Positions 9,501-19,966 are shown, counted from the first letter of the stretch. The stretch is 23,709 nucleotides of DNA from Stereocaulon alpinum (GCA_018257865.1 JAEUBA010000211.1:1-23709), one strand, 5' to 3'. The notes: generated by a model not told the origin, from the letters alone. Made by a program: numbers and translations.

Positions 9501-12500
9501 CTTAAAAATACTATAGTATAATATATAGAGGAAGAAGGATATAGTAATAATACTACTTCTTAAAAATAAAGATATAAAAGATATAGACGTATTAGTAATC
9601 TAAGAGCTAGTATATAACCTAATAAATAGAACCTTATATAATATAAGTATAAATAAATTCTACTTAGCTTATAGAGGAGACCTAAAGGTTAGGATATATT
9701 TCTATATAAATAAGAGGATAGATTCTAATAACTAGGGGGTAGAATACTAAGGAGGCGACTTATACTTATTATAGATCTAAGTTATAAGAACTTAGAAGGA
9801 TATTAAGGAGGGGATAAAGAATATTAGAGGGCTATTAAGGGAGAGGGTATAAGTATATAATATCTATAACCCCTTACTAGTAAGCTATATATTAAGGGAT
9901 AGTTTAATAACTATCTTAAAACTAGAGGAAGCGCTAGGGAATAAAGGTAAATATATAGTTATAGAAGACTTTAACTTATACTATCTATACTAAAATAATT
10001 TAAGACGAATAATATACTACGCTATAGTAGATAAGCTACTAGAGGTAGTAGGAGAGAGAGGTATAATTCTAAGACTACTAAAGAAGGTAGTTATATAGTA
10101 GAATAGGGGCCTAAAGAGTACTATTAATCTTATATCCCTAACTAAAGGCGCGTATAATATAATAGTAAAGTATAGGGTAAGGAATAATCTTAATATAAAA
10201 TTAGATTATATACTAATTATTATAGAGCTAGAATAGATATAAAGCGAATACTTAGTATACTAAAAGAGGGCTTAGAAAAGGATAGAGGCGAAGGTAACTA
10301 AGGAGGAAATCTAAAAATATATAAAAATCCTAAATAAAGTAATAAGCTAGTACTTAGTAGACTTTAAAGATATAATTAACTAATATATTAATAGGCTTAT
10401 AGCTATACTATAAGAGGTAATAGAAGATACTATCCTATATAAGGAACTATACGCAGGGGCTAAGCTATATTAGAATAGGTTATATATAAGGGTAACTAAG
10501 GTATTATAGATAGCGCTTAAGGCCTACTACTATAGTAGAAACGTAGAAATTAAGGAAGCCCTCTATTAAGCTAAAAGGGAAAAGGTTACTACCCTATAGA
10601 AGGCTAGAATAATAGCTTTTAGAGAGGGAGTCTATAAGGTATTATTAAGACTAAGAGGAGTATAGTAACTTACTAAATAAAGAAGGGAAAGGAGTATATA
10701 CCTTAAAGAGCTACTATAGTTCCTAGTTATTAAAGATAGAAATAGAAATAAAGTAATAAACTTTAAGAGAAAGGTAAAGGCCCTAAAAAGAGTCCTCTTT
10801 CTATCTCTACCTTTAGTAGATTTAATAAATATAAAGGGGGCTAACTACTTAGAACCTATAATAATAGATAGTAAGATTACCTTAAAGAAGGTAAAAGATA
10901 TAATTTAGTACTTAGTAGTAGATAAAGCTTTAGAGATTTTAGGAATTTTAAATAAATTTCTAAGAGTAGTATATATAAAGATAATAGAGATATTTAGAAG
11001 GATATTTTAAGTATACTTAAACTATAGATACTACCTAAAGAGGTTCTAAGAGGCGAATATAGTAATACTAAAGAAATTAAAAAAGACTAACTATTTAGAG
11101 CCTAAGGCGTACTAGCTTATTATATTACTAAATATACTTAGAAAAGTATTAGAGATAGTAATAATAAAGCGTTTTAATAAAATAGCTAAAAGGAATTACC
11201 TACTTTTAGAATATTAGATAGGGGGTAGAAAGAGATACTTAGTAAAAATAGCCTTAAAGACTATTATAAATTTAGTCTATATAATATAGAACTAAGGTAA
11301 AGATAATATAATAAGCTTACTATTACTAGATATAGTAAAGGTATTTAATAATATATCTTATAAAAGGCTACTTTATAACCTAAAGATAAAAGGAATCCTT
11401 AAAAGAATTATTTAATAGACTATAAGCTTCCTTAAAGATAAAGTAATATTAATTACTCTAAAAGGTAAAACTAGCCTAGTAGAGGCGATAGAGATAAGGA
11501 TTTTATAAGAATTACTTATATTACTAATTCTATTTCTCTTCTTTAATATATTACTAATTAAAGTATACTTAAAAGTAAAAATCCTAGTATAAGTAGGAGG
11601 ATTCGTAGATAATATATACCTACTAGTATATAGTAAGATAATAGAAATAAACTATAGGTAGCTAGAATAGGCCTATAAGCTCTACTAAATATAAGCGAAA
11701 ATATATAAGGCGACGTTCGCGCTTTAGAAGTATAAACTAGTATATCTATTATACGCCCCTAAAAGGTTTAATATAAAGGAGATAGTATAATTTAGTAATA
11801 TAGAGGTTAAGCTAGAAGCGAGTATTAGGGTTTTAGGGCTATATATTAATACTAAACTCCGCTAGGGCTTATATATAGCGTAGGTAAAGGTAAAGGCTAC
11901 TACTTAAGCCTAAGTAATTAAGTACTTAGTAGGGTTAACTTAGGGAGCTATATTTAAAAAGTATAAAAAGGTATATAGTATAGTAGTAAAGCTTATACTT
12001 ATATTTACTACTCTAATATAGTATACCCCTACTAAGGGGTAAGGAGCTATAGAAAAGTATATTAAGATACTTATAATAATATAGAATAACTACCTATAGA
12101 TAATACTTAGAGTATATAAGGTAATACTAGTTTAGGTCTTAGAAGTAGAAGTAGTTATTATACCTATCTAAACCTATCTAAACGCCTTAGTTATAAGATA
12201 TTAGGTACTAAGGGGAGTATACCCTTTAATAATTAAAGGTAACCGCTTAATTTATAGAAGACTATAGGGAAGGAAAGGAAGGGTATACCTAATATACCTA
12301 ACCTTATTACTAGAAAAGGAAGAATAGGCCCTATAGGAGCTTAAGGTAAAGGATTAAGATTAAATAGTAATAGTAATAAGGAGAAATATATATTAATATA
12401 ACTTAAAGATAAATATTAAGGAGTATTAAGATATAGGTATCCTAGCTAAAAAGATATAAGACTAGGTAATAGTAAAGTAGATTAAGTAGTAGAAGGTATA

Positions 12501-13086
12501 TAAGGATATTATCCCTAAGTACTCTTATATATCTATATAGAATAAATTATTATTTAGAGAAAGGTATAACTACTACCTAAAGTTTAGAAAGGCAGAAAGC
12601 TCGATAGCAGTCTAACTCCGAAGTAGGAAGAATAGGTTTAACCACTTCCTTTATAAGGCGAGGGTGCCAGGGGTCCGTAGTACCCGCTGCAGTTATAGAT
12701 AGAGGAATTAGGATACGAAGTATATTCTCCTGCACTACCCAGAGCTTAGCGACACTCAAAGGGAGCTTATTAAAGAGGTAGAGACTTACGATATTAGGAC
12801 TATACTAGCTGAGGTCACTAGTATAAGAGCAGCTGCGAGATAGCTGGTTAGGTTAGGATTCCTAACGCAGTATCGACTTACTAGGGAACAGCTCTCCCAG
12901 TCTAAACTCCCTATCGGAGTAGAACCGGCAACAAAAACCCTAAAGATAAAGAAGCCTAAGCGCAAGTAGAAGCTAAAGGCGGCGGAGCTACCGGAGTATT
13001 ATAGGGCCTATTAGGGTAACGGAGATTATTATTACTAGTATTATAGAGCCTAGCGGCGAGGTCGGATAGGTAGAGTAAAACGATAA
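9480..13086 (+). pseudogene. LINE A ORF2 (endonuclease / reverse transcriptase), RIP-inactivated
   Basis: Ordered landmarks: an Ile-Gln-Glu-Pro-like endonuclease block with its Gln a stop (about 9595-9610), the GDFN motif as Glu-Asp-Phe-Asn near 9966, an RT block near 11100-11160, the Asp of motif A in a Leu-Asp-x-x-x-x-Phe-Asn-Asn context near 11325, and the RT active site with Val-Asp-Asn in place of x-Asp-Asp at 11605-11613. From 12590 to the end the frame is much cleaner. It shows the Tad1-type C-terminus: Ala-Glu-Ser-Ser-Ile-Ala-Val, a Cys/His motif near 12688-12745 with some Cys as Tyr, and Arg-Ala-Ala-Ala-Arg before a conserved Trp that is now TAG. Stop near 13084-13095. No RNase H domain was confirmed. 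Confidence 0.8.
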
Positions 13087-13236
13087 GTAAGCTGATAAGC
13101 GAAAGTTTTTGGCTAGAAGGGGCGACTCTAGAAAGGTTTCTTTCGCGTCTAGAGGGCCTTTAACCCCCCTAGATTTCCTAATAATGTAAGAGAACACCCT
13201 TATTAGTATATATAGATACTAGAATAGGCGTATAAA
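12590..13236 (+). other. Low-RIP 3' segment of LINE A
   Basis: Upstream of about 12590, CA/TG are nearly absent. From there to the tail they are common (for example around 12661-12700, 12721-12770 and 12810-12850). The homologous stretch of copy B (3700-4310, minus) is converted to TA at the same positions. The cleaner sequence creates spurious antisense reading frames of 60-70 codons here, which I do not regard as genes. Confidence 0.8.
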
Positions 13237-13248
13237 TCAATCAATCAA

Positions 13249-13305
13249 CCCTTATTAGTATATATAGATACTAGAATAGGCGTATAAATCAATTAATTAA
13301 TTAAT
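13249..13305 (+). repeat. Second LINE 3' tail, tandem to the tail of LINE A
   Basis: About 57 bp repeat the last part of the LINE 3' UTR (from CCCTTATTAG) and end in a second tail, CAATTAATTAATTAAT, which looks like a RIP-altered (AATC)n. It directly abuts the first tail at 13248. It is either an extremely 5'-truncated second insertion into the tail or a tandem duplication of the 3' end. It belongs to the same family as the ends at 121, 3642, 13248 and 16823. Confidence 0.85.
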
Positions 13306-14035
13306 AGTACTAAAGATATTACTCTAGTATCTAGTTAGTTCTTTCCGTCTAACTATTAGTCTACGGATAGAATACTATACTTATCTTTATCTTAATTTCT
13401 ATTATATCTATTAATAATTTCTAAAACTTAGAGGTAAAGAGTTTATCTCTATTTAAGATAATCTCTTTAAGAAGTCTATAGTTAGCTACTATTATTCGTA
13501 AGAATATATACGCTAAATCTTCGGCGTCTAATACTTCCTTATATAGTATAAAATACGCTATCTTAGTTAATTAGTCGTTAATTACTAAGATCGTATTATA
13601 ATATATACCTATTAGTTATTCCTTTAACTTTAGAAGTATAATAACGAAATTCTATATAATACTCTTCTATAGACTATTTAGGTACGCTAGCGATTTTAAT
13701 TCTCTATAAGACTTATATTAAGTATACTTCGTCCTAATATATATATTATACCTATTAATACGATCTTCGATATACTTTTATATCTTAGAAGAGTAGAAGT
13801 TATAAGATATCTTTTTAAGTATCTTTTTAATCCCCTAATATCCTCTAGAGCTCTTAACTTTATAGTAAATCCTAAAAATTTCTCCGTAAGTACTTATAGA
13901 GATATAAATCTATTCTTAAAAGGTTAGTAGTCCTAAATCTATTTTTCTAAATAAGTTATAGCTATTAATATCTTTATAGATCTTAAATATAACTTTATTC
14001 TTTAATAAGTCTTTTAGTAATCCCGCTAGTAAAGG
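13306..14035 (-). mobile_element. Gypsy integrase fragment G1 (minus strand), RIP-inactivated
   Basis: The reverse complement aligns nearly end to end with 19270-19930 of G2 and extends further 3'. Legible pieces in order: the His/Cys zinc-binding region (Cys-x-x-Cys positions now Tyr), the catalytic core start (Asp-Phe-Ile equivalent), the Tyr-x-Asn-Thr-Ile-Leu-Val-Ile block, and the His-Pro-Gln-Thr-Asp-Gly-Gln-Thr-Glu motif, with His as Tyr and Gln as stops, near 13345-13365. It is truncated on the low side by the LINE tail (13305) and on the high side by LINE C (14036). Integrase joins element cDNA to host DNA; this copy cannot. Confidence 0.88.
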
Positions 14036-14668
14036 ATAGCGATAATAATAAGTATAACGAGCGAATAGGCCTACTAGGCTAAATAAGCGATTATACTAGG
14101 TTACGAGCCTAGTAAAATAATATAAGATAGGGGGGGAGGAGAGAAGGGAGGTATTAGTAGTAAAGGTAGATAAAGAACGCGTCCTAACGCGATAATAAGG
14201 TAATAGTAATAATAATAAAAATCTATTAAAAATCTATAAAGCCCTTAAGGTAGGGAAAGAATTAAAGAAAGAATATAGTATATAAAGGCTATAGAGTAGG
14301 CGCTACTAGAGTTTATAGGGAAAGTCTAAGGGATATTATAAATAAATATAAATAAGATTATATAGGACTTCTTCTAAAATATAGTAAAAAGAATTATAAA
14401 GTATATATAGGAGAATACCGCTAAAAGATATACTATAAAGGAGTACCGTAGCTAATTAATATATAAAGACTACTTAACCGGAAGAGTAAATAATAGTTAA
14501 GTAGATATAGTCTATATAGCCTAAAGGGGCTAAAATACTATCTACCTAACTATATTTAGGGTAGAAGATATTAAGAAAGCGAAGTAAATAACGGTTAGGA
14601 TTAATAATACTAGCGAAAGGATATAAATAGCTATAATAACCCTTCCCTAACTAGTATAAATATTTAGG
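14036..14668 (+). mobile_element. LINE copy C, 5' end only (ORF1 start), truncated by Gypsy G2
   Basis: Aligns with the first ~630 bp of copies A and D. It opens at the mutated ORF1 start codon (ATA, 14036-14038) directly after Gypsy G1 sequence, and stops at TATTTAGG where the G2 LTR begins; copies A and D continue past that point. ORF1 stops from CAA/CAG/TGG are scattered throughout. The rest of the element presumably lies beyond the far end of G2, outside the window. Confidence 0.88.
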
Positions 14669-15000
14669 TGTTACGGGTAACCCCGTAAGGTTACGGGCAA
14701 GGTATGTGATAGGGTTAGTAGGTAAAGGACTATTAGGAGAGGACCTAGTAATATAAGTAATCTAGAGTATATTAGGTAGATTATAGAGTAATATAGTAGA
14801 TATAGGGCTAAATCACCCGGATTATATTAGGGCTTAGTATAATTAAGGTAAATATATAAGGAAGGGTTTTCCTTTAGTAGAATATTTTCTTATCTCCTTA
14901 TATTTAACTTATATAATAGAGAGGAGTCTTAGCTAAAGATAATTTAATAACTATCTATCTCTATTACCTTCTAGTACTTAATATACTATATGATTTACCC
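14669..15000 (+). repeat. Probable 5' LTR of Gypsy G2 (right end uncertain)
   Basis: The left boundary is supported by the break in LINE C homology and a TG start. Its first ~30 bp form a palindromic cluster in which TTACGGG, CCCGTAA and TTACGGG follow one another (14671-14697). The right end is a guess placed before the first legible gag sequence; without the 3' LTR I cannot mark the terminal CA or a primer binding site. A few CA/TG persist near 14697-14710 and 14812. Confidence 0.5.
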
Positions 15001-15059
15001 GTAGGAGTTAAACCACCCTATTATACTTTAAATACTATACTTTAGACTATATAGTATAA

Positions 15060-15905
15060 GCACTTCTAGTTCTACCTTAGGGGAAAGACGGCGCGTTATA
15101 CCTAAAGCTATAAGTAGATTTAAGGGAAAGGAGGTAGCTCCTATTCCTAAAGATAGAATTACTATTAGTAAAGGAGGGATAAAGTTACTTACCCCTACTA
15201 AGTTCTCTAGTAGGAAGGGAGGATTAAATACGTTTCTTTAATAAATTAACCTATATATAGTATTTAATATATCGAGCTTCTATACTATAAAGGCTAGGAA
15301 TATATTTTACTTATTATACCTTAAAGGTAATATAGTAGTAGTACTTTAACCTTAGTTAGAAGAATATCTTATAATTTAGAACCCTAATATAATAGAGGAT
15401 AACTCTTTAAAGATTATCTCTAATAAGATATATATTAGGAACCTATTAAGGTTCTATTTTAGGGATAGTACTAAAGAGAGAAGGCTAGAATAAAAGCTTA
15501 TAAATCTCTAATAGAAGGGACTAGTAATAGAATATATAGCGTAGTTTAGAGGAATTACCTACTAGCTTAAATAGTTAGAGGACGCTTAAGCTACTATATA
15601 TTAAAAAGGATTAAAGGATAATATTAAGGATAAGCTTACCTATTCTAATAATATTAGAAACTTTATATAGTTAGTATCTAAGGTCTACTTTATCGATAAT
15701 AGGTTATATAAAAGAAAGATAAAATAGAAGTCTTTAGGTCTAGTTACTAGGTTTAGGAGAAAGGAAAATATTTTAGCTATAAAAGCGAAATTCTCTAAGA
15801 AACCTTATAAAGGGAAGAAGTAGAAGAAGGACCTATTTAATATAAAATACTATAGATACTATAAGAAAGGATACTATTAAAATAAGTACCCTTAATAAAA
15901 GTAGG
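15060..15905 (+). pseudogene. Gypsy G2 gag with CCHC zinc knuckle
   Basis: A long frame with RIP stops resembles retrotransposon gag: a Lys-Phe-Ser-x-Arg-Lys block near 15200, a Phe-Arg-x-Ser-Thr-like block near 15455, then Lys-rich sequence leading to a zinc knuckle at 15848-15889. There the Cys and His codons of a C-x2-C-x4-H-x4-C motif all read TAC and a Gln reads TAA. Gag packages element RNA in virus-like particles. The start is not determinable. Confidence 0.7.
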
Positions 15906-16485
15906 TAGCTATAGTAGGGGATATATACCCTAACTATAATAAATAGGAGCAGCCGGAATAACTAGTATAGTTAATTAATAAGGAGTATAATTACTTAACT
16001 TAGACGACTTACTATAATAATTTATACTAAATATATCTTAGTAAGAAGGATAGATTAGGATAGTACCCTTAAAAGCTAAGATACTAAGTATCTATAGTAA
16101 ATAGTAAGGAATACTTTAGTAAGGATTAGGTTAATAATCCCCGCTAGGAACTATCCTTAGGAAGCGAGTTAGGAGAGCTTATAGAGGGAGAAGCCTTATT
16201 AGATAATAAAACCCTTAATAGAATTAAGACTTTAAGGTTAGATACCTAAAGGACTTACGAAGAACTACTAGAATCCTATTAATAGCGACTAGAGTATATA
16301 GAGTAGTAAGTAACTAATCTTTATAATAAGCTAGATAAAGCTAACGAATATACTAAGAAGGTTACGTTAGAGTTCCTTATATAAGTATTAATAGTATTAA
16401 TAAGTTATAAGGAAAGAGAAAACCTTATAAAATATAGGAATAGGTTAGCGTTAATTATTAAATTTACGGAATTTTTCTAGAAAAT
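15906..16485 (+). pseudogene. Gypsy G2 gag-pol linker region
   Basis: Between the zinc knuckle and the LINE E insertion the frame stays legible with RIP stops, but I see no recognisable domain. It is Glu/Lys/Asn-rich around 16150-16450. It probably codes for the spacer between gag and protease, and continues at 16837 after LINE E. Confidence 0.45.
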
Positions 16486-16498
16486 AACTAGAGCGGGA
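16486..16498. repeat. Left 13-bp target-site duplication of LINE E
   Basis: AACTAGAGCGGGA occurs here and at 16824-16836, exactly flanking the truncated LINE. The duplication has the same length as that of LINE B. Confidence 0.93.
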
Positions 16499-16823
16499 CG
16501 GCAACAAAAACCCCAAAGACAAAGAAGCCTAAGCGCAAGTAGAAGCTAAAGGCGGCGGAGCTGCCGGAGTGTTACAGGGCCTATTAGGGTAACGGAGATT
16601 ATCGTTACCAGTGTTATAGAGCCTAGCGGCGAGGTTGGATAGGCGGAGTAGAATAATAAGTAAGCTAATAAGCGAAAGTTTTTGGCTAGAAGGGGCGACT
16701 CTAGAAAGGTTTCTTTCGCGTCTAGAGGGCCTTTAACCCCCCTAGATTTCCTAATAATGTAAGAGAACACCCTTATTAGTATATATAGATACTAGAATAG
16801 GCGTATAAATCAATCAATCAATC
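16499..16823 (+). mobile_element. LINE copy E, 5'-truncated (325 bp), inserted in Gypsy G2
   Basis: Matches the end of ORF2, the 3' UTR and tail of copy A from 12927 on, starting at CGGCAACAAAAACC. It ends in an (AATC)n tail at about 16810-16823. Extreme 5' truncation is typical of incomplete target-primed reverse transcription. It keeps CA/TG (for example 16499-16530 and 16561-16615) although the Gypsy sequence around it is heavily converted. Its small size, below the few-hundred-bp duplication length RIP needs in Neurospora, is a plausible reason. Confidence 0.93.
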
Positions 16824-16836
16824 AACTAGAGCGGGA
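16824..16836. repeat. Right 13-bp target-site duplication of LINE E
   Basis: An exact repeat of 16486-16498, directly after the tail of copy E; the Gypsy frame resumes here. Confidence 0.93.
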
Positions 16837-17480
16837 ATAAAGGAAGGACTTAAAGTATTTAAGGCCTTAATAGCCTAAAAGATTTAGGAAGCGTTATAAG
16901 GGGATAAGTATATAGACCTAAGGAATATAATCTATTAAAGAATTCCCCTAAGGTTAAGGTTCTTAAAAGACGGGAGTATTTTATTACCTAACTAGAGGCT
17001 TATCCTATATAAAGTCTAACTAACTATATAAGCCTTAGAATAAAAGGTTAAGAGTCTTCTAAAATATAAGGAAAAGATTCCTATCGACTAGTTTATTAGA
17101 GATAAGGCTGAGCTATACGCTTTAGTTATAAAATACTTATTCTTAAAAAACTAGGAAGTTCCCTAGTAAATAGACCGCCTAAAGGAACTAGCTAAAAGGT
17201 CGAATAAGTTACCTCAGCCGAATTATATAATAATATTAGGTTCTAGTTTTAGGTAAAAGTCGATAGTATTCTAGTAAGGGTTATTATTAATAGCGGATTA
17301 AGTAAGGACTTAATTAAACTAAGTTTTATAAGGAAGTATAATTTACCTATACGAAAACGCGAGCTATACGCGTTAACGAACTTCGATAGATTAATAATAG
17401 GGACTATTAATAGAAGTACTAAAATACTTAACCTAAGGATAAGACGAAGATATAAGAAGTATACCTTTAATTTAGTATTA
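16837..17480 (+). pseudogene. Gypsy G2 aspartic protease region
   Basis: Downstream of LINE E the frame resumes. At 17289-17297 it reads Asn-Ser-Gly within a Val-Ile-Ile-Asn-Ser-Gly context, followed by Leu-Ser-Lys-Asp-Leu-Ile. This fits a retropepsin active site (Asp-Ser/Thr-Gly) whose catalytic Asp has become Asn. The enzyme would cut the Gag-Pol precursor. Domain ends are approximate. Confidence 0.65.
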
Positions 17481-17779
17481 GGAGGGGTTAATAATATTAC
17501 CCTAGGAATCCTATAGCTAAAGAAAGCTAACCTATTAATAGGATAGGGTTCTTAGAATATTATATTTATAGATAGTATACCAAATAGAGTTCTACTAATC
17601 TAAGAATACGAATCTCTCTTAGTAGTAGTATAAACTTAGGAGGAGATAAAGGATAATTTTAAGTTAGGAAATATTATAGTACTATAGAGTTAAGTTAGAC
17701 TTATAAGCGAGACCGCTATTATAAAGATCCTAAACGAATACGCAGAATTTAGAACTCTATTCTAGAAAGAGAGTATTAA

Positions 17780-18690
17780 TAAAGCCCTTCCTAAGTACTA
17801 ACTATAGGACTATAAGATTAAACTAATTTTAGATAAAGAACCTATAAAGAAGCTAATATACCTACTATTATAAGATAAAGCCGTTACTCTTATAAAGTAT
17901 ATCGAAGAAAATAAACGGAAGGGGTTTATTCGAAAATCTTAATTACCTATAGGATATCCTATCCTATTTATACCTAAACTAAGTAGAGAATTACGTCTAT
18001 ATATAGATTATAGAGTACTTAATAATATAACTATAAAGAATAGCTATCTATTACTATTAATAGGAGAACTTTAAGATAAGCTCTAAGGTAAGAAATAGTT
18101 TACTAAGTTCGATATTCTAGGAGTATTTAACTAAATATATATAAAGAAAGGTAACGAGTAGAAAATAGCTTTCTATATAAGATAGGGTCTCTACGAATAC
18201 CTTATAATACTATTCGAGTTAACGAATACGCCTATAATATTTTAGGTATTTATTAATAATATCCTAAAAGAATACCTAGACGACTTCGTCTTAGTATATA
18301 TTAATAATATACTCGTATACTTAGATATATATAAGGAATACGTTAAGTAGGTATAGAAGGTACTAAAGAAGCTTAAGTAAGTAGGACTACGCTTAAAGTT
18401 ATCGAAGTATATATTTTACTAGAAAAGAGTTAAGTTTCTAGGGTTTATTATCTCTAACTAAGGGCTAGAGATAGACTTAGAGAAGGTAAAAAGTATAGTT
18501 AAGTAGCCTATACCTATAAATAAGAAAGAAGTATAATTATTTCTAAGTTTTACGAATTTCTATCGAAAGTTTATCTATAGATATTTAAAAATTGCTATAC
18601 CTCTTACTAGCTTAACCTATAATAAAGTATTATTTATATAGCTAAAGGAAGTAGAGGTATCCTTTAGGACCCTTTAGAAGTAGTTCGCTT
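17780..18690 (+). pseudogene. Gypsy G2 reverse transcriptase
   Basis: Motifs in order: the Ile-Asp-Tyr-Arg-x-Leu-Asn block with Ile-Thr-Ile-Lys-Asn (about 18003-18045), then the Tyr-Leu-Asp-Asp-Phe-Val block (about 18275-18290), then the active-site loop at 18294-18308 reading Val-Tyr-Ile-Asn-Asn in place of x-Tyr-x-Asp-Asp. Both catalytic Asp codons are now AAT, so the enzyme is dead independently of the many stop codons. It would copy element RNA into cDNA. Confidence 0.88.
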
Positions 18691-18699
18691 CTAATCTAA

Positions 18700-19130
18700 T
18701 ATTATATTAGTTCGACTTAGAGTCGCCTATTTAACTCTATACTAATACCTCCGACGGAGTAATCGGAGTAGTAATTAGCTAACTATCTATAAATAATAGC
18801 CCTAATATAGGAAGAATAGGGAAAATAGGTATTACTTATTATTAGTACCCTATAGCCTTCTATAGTAGGAAGTTACTAGACGCTAAAACTAGATATCTAA
18901 TATATAATAAGGAATTACTTACTATTATAGACGTATTTCGTATTTAGAAAGTTTATCTAGAAGGAACTAAGTACTAGGTTTAGGTCTTAACGGACTATAA
19001 GAACTTAATATTCTTTCTATTAACTAAGGAGCTTAATAGACGTCTAGCTTAGTAGTATAAAGAGTTATTAACATTTAATTTTAGAATAGAATATATTAAG
19101 GGTAGCGAGAATAATACTATAGACGTACTT
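18700..19130 (+). pseudogene. Gypsy G2 RNase H
   Basis: At about 18735-18770 a Leu-Tyr-Thr-Asn-Thr-Ser-Asp-Gly-Val-Ile-Gly string matches the Gypsy RNase H start, whose first catalytic Asp here is Asn. Later pieces (Phe-Tyr-Ser-Arg-Lys near 18860, Asp-Tyr-Lys-Asn-Leu near 18994) follow in the usual order. RNase H degrades the RNA strand of the hybrid. Confidence 0.75.
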
Positions 19131-19139
19131 AGTAGAAGA

Positions 19140-19930
19140 GCTAATTATATATTAAATATTTAGTAGAGTTCTAGAATAGTTCTAACGCGTTATAAGGATA
19201 GATTATTATAACCTAATATAGCCGGACTATATATAGCAGTAATAATAACTATTAATAGTAAAGATTTAACTAAGAGGATACTAGAAGACTTATCAAAGGA
19301 TAAAGTTATATCTAAGATCTATAAAGACGTTAATAGCTATAACTTATTTAGAAAAATAGATCTAAGACTACTAACCTTTTAAGAATAGATTTATATCTCT
19401 ATAGGTACTTAAGGAGAGGTTTTTAGAATTTACTATAAAGTAAAGAGCTCCGGTAGATATTAGGGGATTAAGAAGATACTTAAGAAGATATCTTATAACT
19501 TCTACTTTCCTTAGATATAGAAATATATTAAGGATCGTATTAATAAATATAATATATATATTAGAATAAAGTATTCCTAATATAAGCCTTATAGAGAGTT
19601 GAAATCGCTAGTAATTCTAGATAATCTATAGAGAAGTATTACGTAGGATTTTATTATTAAACTCCTAAAGTTAAAGGAATAACTAATAGGTATATACTAT
19701 AATACGATCTTAGTAATTAATAACTATTTAACTAAGATAGCGTATTTTATACTATATAAGGAAGTATCGAATACTAAGGATCTAGCGTACGCGTTCTTAC
19801 GAATAGTAGTAGCTAACTATAGGCTTTCTAAAGAGATTATCTTAGATAGAGATAAACTCTTTACCTCTAAGTTTTAGAGATCGTTAATAGATATAATAGG
19901 AATTAAGATAAAGATAAGTATAGTATTTCA
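19140..19930 (+). pseudogene. Gypsy G2 integrase, truncated by LINE D
   Basis: Contains the His/Cys zinc-binding region (about 19455-19570; His and Cys now Tyr) and the catalytic core with Asp-Phe-Ile replaced near 19650, Tyr-Asn-Thr-Ile-Leu-Val-Ile near 19700 and Thr-Lys-Ile-Ala near 19733. It stops at Ser-Ile-Val-Phe just before the His-Pro-Gln-Thr-Asp motif that is present in G1. The catalytic Glu and any chromodomain are therefore missing here. Confidence 0.85.
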
Positions 19931-19966
19931 GAGTTCTCTATAACCTATAATCCCGCGTCGTATCTG

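Larger units (their letters stand above)
2404..13248 (+). mobile_element. LINE copy A (Tad1-like), full length, split by LINE copy B
   Basis: The element occupies 2404-3641 and resumes at 9088, giving about 5.4 kb once copy B and one target duplication are removed, the same length as B. The order is ORF1, ORF2, 3' UTR and a TCAATCAATCAA tail at 13237-13248. The 5' end lies within a base or two of the mutated ORF1 start codon (ATA at 2404). Segment continuity across B is shown by copy D, where the matching sequence runs uninterrupted around 21200. RIP is extreme up to about 12590, while the last ~600 bp keep many CA/TG. A 13-bp target duplication is not clear for this copy: 5' flank GTTAAGGAT and 3' flank ACTAAAGAT differ by three transitions only, a possible but weak RIP-eroded match. 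Confidence 0.85.
14669..19930 (+). mobile_element. Ty3/Gypsy LTR retrotransposon G2, RIP-inactivated, 3' part outside or displaced
   Basis: Begins with TG at 14669 inside LINE C and carries gag, protease, RT, RNase H and the front of integrase, in the order diagnostic of Gypsy elements. It is interrupted by LINE E (16499-16823) and ends at 19930 where LINE D is inserted. The 3' LTR and target duplication are not visible. Stops from CAA/CAG/TGG interrupt all domains, and CA/TG are nearly absent except at the LTR tip. Confidence 0.88.

Noticed and set aside
12577..12759. Minus-strand open frame of 60 codons
   Set aside because: It is antisense to the legible ORF2 C-terminus of LINE A and is open only because RIP is weak there.
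2391..13318. Target-site duplication for LINE A (GTTAAGGAT and ACTAAAGAT)
   Set aside because: Only nine bases, three of them mismatched. The mismatches are transitions, but in this AT-rich sequence chance similarity is likely.
14985..15010. Primer binding site after the G2 LTR (TGATTTACCC)
   Set aside because: The LTR end is not defined without the 3' LTR, and the match to any tRNA 3' end cannot be judged from the sequence alone.
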